Made by a program: the position numbers and the translations under genes | Shown here: positions 56,340 through 64,000 of the stretch, one piece after another | How positions within the stretch are numbered: position 1 is the stretch's first letter | Layout of the letters: every line of letters begins with the position of its first letter | NCBI RefSeq assembly: GCF_030818895.1 | Contig: NZ_JAUTBA010000001.1 | Location: forward strand, 3,844,001-3,908,000 | Length of the DNA: 64,000 bases | Direction of reading: 5' to 3' | DNA from: Sphingobacterium zeae | GTDB lineage: Bacteria; Bacteroidota; Bacteroidia; Sphingobacteriales; Sphingobacteriaceae | The notes under the pieces: model-generated | Told to the model about the DNA's origin: nothing | Databases searched by the model: none | What the model saw: the letters and a program-made list of their open reading frames with translations, nothing else

Positions 56340-57179
56340 ATGCGTAAAAAACAGTTTGAACCGCTACGGATCAGTGAATTTATCGAGGATAGCTTTCACC
56401 TGCCACCGCATGAGCAGAATTACTATGAGCTCGTTTATATTCGTTCGGGTAGAGGAACGCATGTGATTAATAAATTTGAACTGAATTATGAGCGTGGCGA
56501 TATCTTCCTGATTTGTCCAGCAGACATGCATTATTTTAAAATTGAGAAAAAGACACATTTCTTATTTATTTTGTTTACAGACGGCTATTTCCTGCAGAAC
56601 AAACGGAACCAAAAGCTTTATTCCTGGGTCATGGAGCTGATGAGCGATAAAGGCCTTAAGGAGCGTAAATTGAATATTGACGAACATTATCGTCTGATTT
56701 TTTCGCATGTGCTGGAAGCTGTCCGACTATATGCTGATACGGCTATTAGCCAGCATTCTGATTGGCTATTTGACCAACTTATTGCCATATTTGGGCTTTA
56801 TAAACAGATATCGGAGGCGCAACGTTTGCCCCAGCAGCATGAATTATATAGTGATCGATCCATTTCGGCCTACATCCATCGCTATATCTTTTCACCTGAA
56901 AAACTCAAAGTCAGTATCCTGGCTCAGAAATTCAATATCGCTCCTTCCTATTTTGGTATCTATTTTAAGAAAAACTTTGGCACAAGCCTAAGGTCATATA
57001 TCAATACCTACCGAATCGAGCTTATCGAAAACCGACTAAAATCCAAGGCTTACACACTGAAGCAGATTGCGGCAGAACTCGGATTTACAGACGAGAGCCA
57101 TCTTTCACATTTCTACAAACGTGCCAAAGGATTCAGTCCGTTGTATTACCGAACCCAGCTGATTAAATCAAGTCCTTAA
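56340..57179 (+). CDS. AraC family transcriptional regulator
   Basis: This 279-residue regulator has an N-terminal cupin-like sensing domain (ELVYIRSGRGTHVINKFELNYERGDIFLICPADMHYF) and a C-terminal AraC double helix-turn-helix (about residues 185-279; LAQKFNIAPSYFGIYFKKNFGTS and AAELGFTDESHLSHFYKRAKGFSP). The ligand is unknown. It is divergent from the AEC transporter. An inverted repeat ATACAT/ATGTAT at 56293-56311 in the shared control region is a candidate operator. Confidence 0.9.
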   Translation: MRKKQFEPLRISEFIEDSFHLPPHEQNYYELVYIRSGRGTHVINKFELNYERGDIFLICPADMHYFKIEKKTHFLFILFTDGYFLQNKRNQKLYSWVMELMSDKGLKERKLNIDEHYRLIFSHVLEAVRLYADTAISQHSDWLFDQLIAIFGLYKQISEAQRLPQQHELYSDRSISAYIHRYIFSPEKLKVSILAQKFNIAPSYFGIYFKKNFGTSLRSYINTYRIELIENRLKSKAYTLKQIAAELGFTDESHLSHFYKRAKGFSPLYYRTQLIKSSP

Positions 57180-57225
57180 AGCAAAAGATTGAATACATTC
57201 GTCCACAGAAAGTCAATGGATTGAA

Positions 57226-59559
57226 TTAACTTTTGGGCGGCACCACACTGTAGAACTTCAAACCCTCCGCTTCAAATTTTTTATATAATATGAGTAATAC
57301 ATCATTTTTAAAGGCTGAGGTATTGCCAGCAGAGTTTACCCAGCCGGACACGCTCAGATAAATCATCTCTTCACTGATATCCTGTATACTGATGCCGCTA
57401 TCTATATCTTTGATAAAATGAGCGCTACTTTCCATCGCGTCCTTAATCCATTGTTTGGCTTGATCCAAATCTGCTTTCCGATCGATGTGGAGCACAAAAC
57501 TTGTCTTGCTGTATTCTTGGGATAAGGTCCAGTTGACAAGCCTTCCTGAAAGCAAATCACCGTTTGGAATAATAACATCAGCACCATCACCCGTTTTTAA
57601 AACGCTGGCACGTATACCGATCTCCTTAACACGCCCTTTTTTATCGGCAAGCTCAATTTGATCCCCTACCCGAAAGGGCTTGTCGAAAACCAAAATAATA
57701 CCTGACACAAAATTATTGATGATATTCTGCATCCCCAGACCGATACCAACACTCAGCGCTCCAATGACAACGGTCAGTTTATCCAAACTCATACCCAGCG
57801 CAGAAACCGCCATAAAAAATCCAATTAGAATAATCGCCAACCGAAATAGCGGAAATAGCGTCATCTTCTGATTATAGGCCTGGCTAAGTTGGCCGTCTTC
57901 GCCTCCAAGTACGATTAAACTGATATTTTTTTGAAACCACTGCGCCACCAAAAGCAGTAAGATAGCCACAACAAGATTACCCAATGTGAACGATATACTA
58001 CCAATACTGCGCACTTTACCAAAAAAGACTTCACTAATGGCCAATAAAGTTTCAATAAACTGCAGATTATTGGCCAGCACGATGATTGCTAAAAGTATAC
58101 AAACGACCCGAAGGAATTGAGTGATGATCACCAACGTGCGCTGTTCATTGAACCGCATCCAGAACCCCAACGTGAATCGATCTTTTTTAAACTGATTACG
58201 TACATCAGCCTTAATCATATCTGCGAAATATTGTAATGTAAACGACTGCACCAAACCCACGGCACAGGCTATACTGAAACTTCGAGAGTACTCGACATGA
58301 CCAATGACATTCAATGTTATTGCCGTAATATTTAAAATAGCGAAAATAACATAGATAAAATTGCTGATGTATCCCGGACTTTGCGCATTTTTTATGCGCC
58401 GTTTTGTATAACTGACGAGTCCAAGAGCAATCAGATTAAAAACAATGCATATGATCCTCGGGAAGAGATCATCACTTACAATGATATTGACAAAAATATC
58501 AAGTACATAGAATACAATGAGAATAATGGCTATTTTACGCTGTAGCCCCGTCATACGCTGTCTCAGTAAAAACATAAAGATCAAGAGGATGATCAACTGG
58601 GAAGCCTGCAAAATAAAACTCGGCGTAAAAAAGTTTACAAAAGGCAATAAAGTCAGTAGAAAAATTATTGTCTTCCCGACAATAGCGTCAACAGCAAGTT
58701 GATGTTCAGGATCATGTTGTCTAAGGATATAGGACACCCGTGCTATCCAATAGCAATAGCCCAAGCCCAGTATAATGAGCAGGATACGGCTCGCCCAGTC
58801 TGTCCGATTGACATATTTATCGATCGATCTATTATTGCTGTAATTTGTACGGATATTATTGAGTAGCACATCCTTTGAAATTGCAGTCGTATTCGCTTTC
58901 CAGATTGAACGCTTGCCTGCTACGGTATCTACCTGCTTAATATCCCCTTTTAGCTCATGAACACCATTTAATCGAACCAAATGCCGTTGATTCTTTACAA
59001 TCAGTTCATCGATGGTCCGATTGATCTGCTCTAGGGAGTCCATCTTAACCGCAAGTTTAGCCTGCGCGTTATCGAGGTACTGGTATGCACGGCTATGGTT
59101 GTTGGCGTTGATATCGTACTGGCTGATCAGGTTTCTGATTTGATCTTGCGCACCGTTGAGACTGGCTGAATAATTACTGATACTCCCTTTAATGGACTTA
59201 AGCTGTCGGATCTCTTCCTGAATACTATTTTTTATTGCAGCAATACTATCTTTCGCTGATCCCGAAGTCGTGCCCATGTAAGCGTTGGACTTTTCATTCA
59301 ACTGCGCGACAAATTCGGCTAGCGACGATGTGCGGATGTTAGCTAAAAAAGTCAGATTAACCTTCTTCAGGTCATTGCGCAACGAATCGCTTCCGACACG
59401 GGTTGAATCCGAACTGGGTCGTCTATTTTGGTTGACATGCGACGTCCGATCAATGCTCCAACTTCGCCTCAATTGAACTGAATCTTGCGCATAGACCTGC
59501 AACTGAAAAGCCAACAGGCTGACAACAAAAACTAAATGCTTAAAAATCCCCAATTTCAT
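57226..59559 (-). CDS. Large MscS-type mechanosensitive channel
   Basis: This 777-residue protein starts at ATG 59559 (MKLGIFKHLVFVVSLLA), giving a normal signal peptide; the frame is open to 59652. The periplasmic N-terminal 220 residues contain coiled coils (RTIDELIVKNQRHL and similar). About ten membrane helices follow. The C-terminal MscS core carries the pore helix (GALSVGIGLGMQNIINNFVSGI) and beta-domain (DKPFRVGDQIELADKKGRVKEIGIRAS). Like MscK/YbdG types, it would release solutes on osmotic downshock. It stands alone. Confidence 0.93.
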   Translation of the reverse strand: MKLGIFKHLVFVVSLLAFQLQVYAQDSVQLRRSWSIDRTSHVNQNRRPSSDSTRVGSDSLRNDLKKVNLTFLANIRTSSLAEFVAQLNEKSNAYMGTTSGSAKDSIAAIKNSIQEEIRQLKSIKGSISNYSASLNGAQDQIRNLISQYDINANNHSRAYQYLDNAQAKLAVKMDSLEQINRTIDELIVKNQRHLVRLNGVHELKGDIKQVDTVAGKRSIWKANTTAISKDVLLNNIRTNYSNNRSIDKYVNRTDWASRILLIILGLGYCYWIARVSYILRQHDPEHQLAVDAIVGKTIIFLLTLLPFVNFFTPSFILQASQLIILLIFMFLLRQRMTGLQRKIAIILIVFYVLDIFVNIIVSDDLFPRIICIVFNLIALGLVSYTKRRIKNAQSPGYISNFIYVIFAILNITAITLNVIGHVEYSRSFSIACAVGLVQSFTLQYFADMIKADVRNQFKKDRFTLGFWMRFNEQRTLVIITQFLRVVCILLAIIVLANNLQFIETLLAISEVFFGKVRSIGSISFTLGNLVVAILLLLVAQWFQKNISLIVLGGEDGQLSQAYNQKMTLFPLFRLAIILIGFFMAVSALGMSLDKLTVVIGALSVGIGLGMQNIINNFVSGIILVFDKPFRVGDQIELADKKGRVKEIGIRASVLKTGDGADVIIPNGDLLSGRLVNWTLSQEYSKTSFVLHIDRKADLDQAKQWIKDAMESSAHFIKDIDSGISIQDISEEMIYLSVSGWVNSAGNTSAFKNDVLLILYKKFEAEGLKFYSVVPPKS

Positions 59560-59679
59560 ACTGCTTACTTTATTATCGTTTTTTCCGCTCCGATCCATAA
59601 GCCAAGTGCCCCAAACGCAGCTGGAAAATCCAGAAAATGACCTGACCTTCATTGTTCGACAAAAATAGCTTATCTAACA

Positions 59680-61083
59680 CTAAAATCGAATAGCGTCTGA
59701 TAATTTAAGTTCTTCCAGACGATTCAATTTATCATCACGATAAAATAAATTCATTGTTTCAAATGGAATTATCTTCAAATCTTTATTGACAATATGCACA
59801 CAGGACTTTTTGACAGCGCGAACGTCAAAGTCGTAAGCATCCATAAAATTCATGATGATGATGCGAAAAAGGTTATCGTAGTCGAGATCGGGCGCACAAA
59901 CCTCCGGCAGACAGCAAAGCAGCTGATTAACTTTTGGTTTGACGCTGTCTACGGAAATTCCTGTACTAAAAATATCCAGCAACTGCATCTGTACCCCTTT
60001 GTCCTGCTCATAGACAATGGTGTTGCGGGACTGATTATTCAATAGCAGTGCGGGATCAATATGTCGGGTTAACGGTATCCGCTCATCCCCTATCTTCAAT
60101 ATATAGCCCATAGCCAACGCATCTGGATTGCAAGGTACAGGGATAATATCATGAGGATCCAACAATGGACATTGATTCAATATTTCTTGACGTACTTCAG
60201 TAAGCGTCATTTTATGATGATGCGCATCGGTCGCATTTCTACCCGCAATTTCAACCGGCTGGAAAGTTACCCCCCTAACGCATCGCTGTTGTAAGGCATA
60301 ATCCAATATTTCCCCTATTTCATCATCGTTGGTTCCTTTTTCCAAGACGACGACCAAGGTTGTACTTAGATTGAGTGCATTTAATTTTTCAATAGCCCTT
60401 TTTCGAATATCCGAAAGATCTTTACCCCGAAATTTCTCAAGCACCGATGGGCGAAAGGAATCGAACTGGAGATAGATTTCAAATTCGGGCGCATAGGTGG
60501 CAAGTTGCTCCGCAAAACCGGGATCATTGGCAATCCGGATACCATTCGTATTGAGCATCAGATGCTTGATGGGTTTCGTTTTTGCGATATCTAAAATCTT
60601 AAAAAAATCAGGGTGAATGGTTGGTTCCCCGCCGCTGATCTGCACAACATCGGGTTCGCCCTCACTTGCTACGATTTTATCCAACATACGCTCAATCTCC
60701 TCCAGTGATCGATGTCGTCCGTAGTGGGGCGACGACATGGCGTAACAAGTTGGGCAGGTCAAATTACAACGGTCGGTCACCTCAACAATGGACAAGCAGC
60801 TATGCTGCTCGTGATCTACACATAAACCGCAATCGTATGGGCAGCCATAATGTACTTCGTTGTCAAATTTCAACGGTGTTTCGGAGGCTTTATTATAATT
60901 CCGAATGTTCTTATAATAGTCAACATCCGTCGCAATCAGCGTTTTGAAAAAACCATGATCGGGACAGTTTTTAGTCATAAATACCTGTTCATCCTCGATA
61001 ATAATCTTGGCACCCACACGCGAAAGGCATGTTGGACATAGGCTAATGGTATAGTCGTAGTACGTATAGTTTCTTACTGGCAT
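59680..61083 (-). CDS. Radical SAM protein resembling tetraether lipid synthase (Tes/MJ0619)
   Basis: This 467-residue radical SAM enzyme has the Tes/MJ0619-type layout. A rubredoxin-like N-terminus (CPTC at 16-19, then NCPDHG at Cys40) leads to a second cysteine cluster GCPYDCGLC (81-88), then the radical SAM cluster CNLTCPTC (106-113), ISGGEPTIHP for SAM binding, and a C-terminal Cys-rich end (PCNPDA, CCLPEVC, KKSCVH). Archaeal Tes joins lipid chains tail to tail. Bacterial homologues are mostly uncharacterised. It is the last gene of an operon with a small membrane protein and an Lgt-like enzyme. The subfamily call is from cysteine pattern and motif memory, not a search. Confidence 0.7.
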   Translation of the reverse strand: MPVRNYTYYDYTISLCPTCLSRVGAKIIIEDEQVFMTKNCPDHGFFKTLIATDVDYYKNIRNYNKASETPLKFDNEVHYGCPYDCGLCVDHEQHSCLSIVEVTDRCNLTCPTCYAMSSPHYGRHRSLEEIERMLDKIVASEGEPDVVQISGGEPTIHPDFFKILDIAKTKPIKHLMLNTNGIRIANDPGFAEQLATYAPEFEIYLQFDSFRPSVLEKFRGKDLSDIRKRAIEKLNALNLSTTLVVVLEKGTNDDEIGEILDYALQQRCVRGVTFQPVEIAGRNATDAHHHKMTLTEVRQEILNQCPLLDPHDIIPVPCNPDALAMGYILKIGDERIPLTRHIDPALLLNNQSRNTIVYEQDKGVQMQLLDIFSTGISVDSVKPKVNQLLCCLPEVCAPDLDYDNLFRIIIMNFMDAYDFDVRAVKKSCVHIVNKDLKIIPFETMNLFYRDDKLNRLEELKLSDAIRF

Positions 61084-61094
61084 CGTTCTGATTT

Positions 61095-61334
61095 CTAGTT
61101 CATAAAGGTAAGTCCGCAGGCAAGCCCTCCTGCCAGCATTGCTCCAATTCCGCCCAACAATACTTTAAGCCAGGGATTGACATTAAACTTCGACTCCTTA
61201 TTACCTGCTTTAATAATCGAGCCGATAATAATAACCAAAAGTGCAATGCCAATCACAATAGCACCTATAGTAAGAAGAAAAAGTCCCAACATCGCGGTAC
61301 TTTCCGATCCAAATGATCCTTCAAGCAAATACAT
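61095..61334 (-). CDS. Small two-helix membrane protein
   Basis: This 79-residue protein has two hydrophobic helices (about 15-42 and 56-77; the second is Gly/Ala-rich) joined by a short charged loop (KAGNKESKFNVNPW). No family is recognised. It begins 5 bases after the Lgt-like gene and ends 11 bases before the radical SAM gene, so it is part of a tight three-gene operon and could be an assembly or anchor partner. Confidence 0.8.
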   Translation of the reverse strand: MYLLEGSFGSESTAMLGLFLLTIGAIVIGIALLVIIIGSIIKAGNKESKFNVNPWLKVLLGGIGAMLAGGLACGLTFMN

Positions 61335-61339
61335 GATTC

Positions 61340-62098
61340 CTATTTTTTGATGAAACGTTCATTTTTTAATAAATAAATATAATAAATTATCACCACGATG
61401 CAGGTAATTTGTATGGTACTTAGCCCCAAAAGTATAATTGCCCGTGGCTTAATAAAGTCCAAAAGGAAACGAAAACTAAAATAACTAAGCATAAAAAGCT
61501 GAAATAATACCCCTTTATGATAATTGTAGCGTGTTTTAAAGCATTGGAGCGCAGTAAATAAAAGGAGCAGAAATGCAATTTCATATAGCGCCACGGGATG
61601 ACGTTTATAAGCATCACCGAGATACATCCCAAGTGGGCATTCGGTAGGGAGGCCATAGGTCTGTTCGAAGATTCCTGTATAAAAGCAACCAACTCGACCA
61701 ATTGCGATGGCGACAATCAGGGGGAATACCATCAGATCCCCGGTACTTTCTTTTTTACCCATGATCTTTTTCATCCCTTCTACGGCAACCAAACCTCCTG
61801 CCAAACCACCGATTATCGTATTATTCACCCAGATGTAGGTCAATTTATGTGTCGCATTGAGCAACTCAGCCGGACGCTCGAGGGAACCGATAATATGCGA
61901 GCCGATTAAAGCGCCTAAGCCGGCAGCAATAACAATAAGAAGTGAATTGGTATGCCCTAAACTTTCCTCATCCTTCCACTTGAGCAGTTGGTAATAACGC
62001 ATCCCTATAAACATCCCCAACCCTTCCATAAAAGGATGTAAGAGAAATGTTTTTCCAAACAAATCTATCGTAACCGGAAATTCAATTAGCACAAGCAT
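61340..62098 (-). CDS. Divergent prolipoprotein diacylglyceryl transferase (Lgt) family protein
   Basis: This 252-residue membrane protein has about seven helices. I start at ATG 62098; a TTG at 62104 adds two residues. It keeps an Lgt-like core, including GRVGCFYTGIFEQTYGLP in the place of the GRxGNFxNxE motif and a late LGLSTIQIT like the end motif of Lgt. The HGGLIG loop that holds an essential His in E. coli Lgt reads TIIGGLAGG, and the Asn of GRxGNF is Cys. Lgt adds diacylglycerol to lipoprotein cysteines; this protein may use another acceptor. It leads the operon with the radical SAM protein. Confidence 0.75.
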   Translation of the reverse strand: MLVLIEFPVTIDLFGKTFLLHPFMEGLGMFIGMRYYQLLKWKDEESLGHTNSLLIVIAAGLGALIGSHIIGSLERPAELLNATHKLTYIWVNNTIIGGLAGGLVAVEGMKKIMGKKESTGDLMVFPLIVAIAIGRVGCFYTGIFEQTYGLPTECPLGMYLGDAYKRHPVALYEIAFLLLLFTALQCFKTRYNYHKGVLFQLFMLSYFSFRFLLDFIKPRAIILLGLSTIQITCIVVIIYYIYLLKNERFIKK

Positions 62099-62183
62099 AA
62101 ACAAGTATACGAAAGACGATCAACAAAATGATAAACAAAATTGCTTGCCAAGCAGACAGGACGCCAGCATTTAAAAACAAAAA

Positions 62184-62210
62184 AAGCCAGTCCGAGAAAT
62201 GGACTGGCTT
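62184..62210 (-). terminator. Terminator after lysA
   Basis: A perfect 10-bp stem (AAGCCAGTCC with GGACTGGCTT), 7-base loop and T-run on the minus strand, 26 bases beyond the lysA stop. It separates the lysine genes from the Lgt-like operon. Confidence 0.85.
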
Positions 62211-62235
62211 AAGAATAATTATTTTACGACAGCTA

Positions 62236-63396
62236 TTAAAGCTGATTGCTATACACAAACCGTATTTCCTCACGGAGGTTATAACGCGAGGCCATCACTT
62301 CTCCATAGGCGCCTGCAGAACGAATGGCAATTAAGTCGCCACGTTTCGAGACCGGAAGTGGTACTTCCTTACCAAAACAATCTGAAGATTCACAGATAGG
62401 TCCAACAACATCATAGTTAATGGATTCTACAGTGTCCACCGCACTGATATTCTCAATTTTATGGTAGGCCTGATACAAAGCTGGGCGCATTAATTCAGTC
62501 ATTCCGGCATCCAATACCAAGAAATTCTTCTTGACACCATTTTTGACATACAAGACACGGCTTACCAAGCTTCCGCATTGCGCAACCAAAGCCCGTCCCA
62601 ATTCAAAGTGCACTTCTTGCTGTGCTGTACGCTCCAGAAAGCGGTCGAAAATATCAAAATAGGCTTCAAAATCGGGAATTGTATTCCCATCCGGATTTTT
62701 ATAATCTATCCCCAGTCCGCCACCGACATTCAATACACGGATTTGTGTACCGCGTTCTTCAAACCAGTTTTTCCATTCATTGACTTTCACACACAGGCTT
62801 TTGAATACGGTCATATCCGTAATCTGTGAACCGACGTGAAAATGAAGGCCTACCAAATCAATAGACTCACATTTTTTAAGCACGGTTGCACATTTTTCCA
62901 AATCGGCATTGGGCACACCAAATTTGTTTTCATCAAGCCCTGTTGTAATATAATGATGGGTATGTGCATCCACGTTTGGATTGATCCGTAAAGCTACATT
63001 CGCTTTTACACCTTTCTTTGAGGCAAGCTCATTGATGACCTCAAGCTCCTGAATGGATTCAACATTAAACGCGAAGATATGTTGATCGAGCGCGTAATTG
63101 ATTTCCTTATCGGATTTACCAACTCCTGCAAAAGTAACTTTTTTGGAATCAAAGCCACATTCAATGGCTTTCTTTACCTCGTTGCCGCTCACACAATCCG
63201 CACCAAAGCCGACCGCTTGAATCGCCTTCAATAACTCGTCATTAAAATTGGCCTTTAATGCATAATGAACATGAAATCCCCGTTTGTGCGAAGCAGCATG
63301 CGCAGCCTCCAGGGTCTTGTTTAACACATGCAGATCATAATAATAAAACGGCGTTTCTTTCTCTGCAAACTTCGCCGCGATACCTGTATTTATCAT
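62236..63396 (-). CDS. lysA: Diaminopimelate decarboxylase
   Basis: This 386-residue fold-type III PLP enzyme makes lysine from meso-diaminopimelate. The PLP lysine is in VHYALKANFNDELL (near residue 48), followed by GADCVSGNEVKKA, the HFHVGSQI segment, the glycine loop NVGGGLGIDY, and the catalytic Cys region GPICESSDCFGKE. It follows the aspartokinase gene by 14 bases, so the two form a lysine operon. Confidence 0.96.
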   Translation of the reverse strand: MINTGIAAKFAEKETPFYYYDLHVLNKTLEAAHAASHKRGFHVHYALKANFNDELLKAIQAVGFGADCVSGNEVKKAIECGFDSKKVTFAGVGKSDKEINYALDQHIFAFNVESIQELEVINELASKKGVKANVALRINPNVDAHTHHYITTGLDENKFGVPNADLEKCATVLKKCESIDLVGLHFHVGSQITDMTVFKSLCVKVNEWKNWFEERGTQIRVLNVGGGLGIDYKNPDGNTIPDFEAYFDIFDRFLERTAQQEVHFELGRALVAQCGSLVSRVLYVKNGVKKNFLVLDAGMTELMRPALYQAYHKIENISAVDTVESINYDVVGPICESSDCFGKEVPLPVSKRGDLIAIRSAGAYGEVMASRYNLREEIRFVYSNQL

Positions 63397-63410
63397 ATAA
63401 AAACCTAATC

Positions 63411-64000
63411 TTAAAATAAACGATTGTGCAATGAACGTAATGCTTCAGTTTTATGATCTGAATTCAATAGAATAGAGACGTTAAAGTCTGAACCACCGTA
63501 AGAAATCATACGAACTGGAAGGTGTTTTACAGCATCAAGTACGCGGGCGGCATAGCCGTGGCTATTCAAACCAAAATCCCCTACAACGCATACAATGGTC
63601 TGATCACCATCCACTGTTACTGAACCAAAATCCTCCACTTCTTTGATGATATCAGCCAAATTTGTGGTATCATCAATCGTCAATGATACCGCCACTTCCG
63701 ACGTTGTGATCATATCGATTGGTGTTTTATAACGCTCGAATATTTCAAAGACACGGCGCAGGAAACCGTAGGCAAGTAGCATTCTCGACGAATGGATATG
63801 AATTGCCGTAATACCATCTTTCGCGGCAATGGCACGGATACAACCTTTCTGTGCACCGTCTTTACTGATCAATGTCCCTTTTGCATTGGGTTCCATCGTG
63901 TTCAATAACCGAACTGGAACGTTATATTTTTGCGCTGGGAATACCGATTGTGGATGCAAAATTTTAGCACCAAAATAAGCCAGCTCTGCAGCTTCATCAA
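63411..64000 (-). CDS. lysC: Aspartokinase, C-terminal part (cut by window edge)
   Basis: The frame runs into the window from beyond 64000 and ends at 63411. The visible 196 residues show the end of the kinase domain (DEAAELAYFGAKILHPQSVFPA) and two ACT-type regulatory repeats (GITAIHIHSSRMLLAYGFLRRVFEIFERY and IVCVVGDFGLNSHGYAARVLDAV), ending HNRLF. Aspartokinase phosphorylates aspartate, the first step to lysine, threonine and methionine. There is no homoserine dehydrogenase domain after the ACT repeats, so this is a monofunctional enzyme. Being upstream of lysA suggests lysine feedback control. Confidence 0.93.
   Translation of the reverse strand, partial: DEAAELAYFGAKILHPQSVFPAQKYNVPVRLLNTMEPNAKGTLISKDGAQKGCIRAIAAKDGITAIHIHSSRMLLAYGFLRRVFEIFERYKTPIDMITTSEVAVSLTIDDTTNLADIIKEVEDFGSVTVDGDQTIVCVVGDFGLNSHGYAARVLDAVKHLPVRMISYGGSDFNVSILLNSDHKTEALRSLHNRLF

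Noticed and set aside
1..64000. Mobile elements, CRISPR arrays, prophage or defence islands
   Set aside because: No transposase, integrase, direct-repeat array, phage or restriction genes were seen; the region looks like stable core chromosome.

Overview
The window looks like chromosomal DNA from a member of the Bacteroidota, most likely a Sphingobacterium or close relative (Sphingobacteriaceae). The reasons are: roughly 40% G+C; no clear Shine-Dalgarno sites; several promoters of the Bacteroidota type (TTG, about 20 bases, TAnnTTTG); and family markers such as S46 peptidases, DUF5686 and DUF3943 proteins, GLPGLI-type domains, DUF4091/GH123-like enzymes and long single-chain PurL. I see no insertion sequence, prophage, CRISPR array or rRNA. 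This is mostly core chromosome, dense, with genes often ending in strong hairpins.

Layout. 1-8.4 kb: start of a SulP anion transporter, a DUF3943 outer-membrane protein, an L,D-transpeptidase, class I fructose-1,6-bisphosphatase, two small genes, tRNA-Lys(UUU), a Crp-like regulator, an esterase and an EamA transporter. 8.4-16 kb: a probable small RNA, riboflavin synthase, an oxyR-ClC channel operon, an S46 dipeptidyl peptidase and a MalY/PatB lyase. 16-23 kb: diacylglycerol-kinase family protein, lipoproteins, pyruvate oxidase, a GH123-like enzyme, a TraB/TIKI-like lipoprotein and an M90 peptidase. 23-30.3 kb: a glycogen operon (GH31 alpha-glucosidase, glgB, glgA, glgC). 30.4-42.8 kb: a frameshifted dps, an RluA-type pseudouridine synthase, a DUF5686 protein, a DsbD-like reductase, cysteine synthase with a divergent Lrp regulator, a PNGase F-like enzyme, a UbiA-type prenyltransferase and EngB. 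43-57 kb: a NatAB-type ABC exporter, a Mpo1-like membrane protein, RNase Y, a 6S RNA candidate, zapA with a coiled-coil partner, pheT, purL, an AEC transporter and an AraC regulator. 57-64 kb: a large MscS-type channel, a three-gene operon encoding an Lgt-like membrane enzyme, a small membrane protein and a Tes/MJ0619-like radical SAM protein, then lysA and the end of aspartokinase.

The most interesting unit is the operon at 59.7-62.1 kb. A radical SAM protein with the cysteine layout of archaeal tetraether lipid synthase is tightly linked to a divergent prolipoprotein diacylglyceryl transferase homologue and a two-helix membrane protein, which suggests an undescribed lipid or lipoprotein modification. 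Other points worth attention are a small RNA with its own promoter and terminator (about 8568-8648), a 6S-like RNA between zapA and rny (48033-48197), a one-base frameshift that removes the end of Dps, a PNGase F domain behind a GLPGLI-like domain, and a Mpo1-like protein without the family histidines. Functions come from motif recognition alone; no database search was run.
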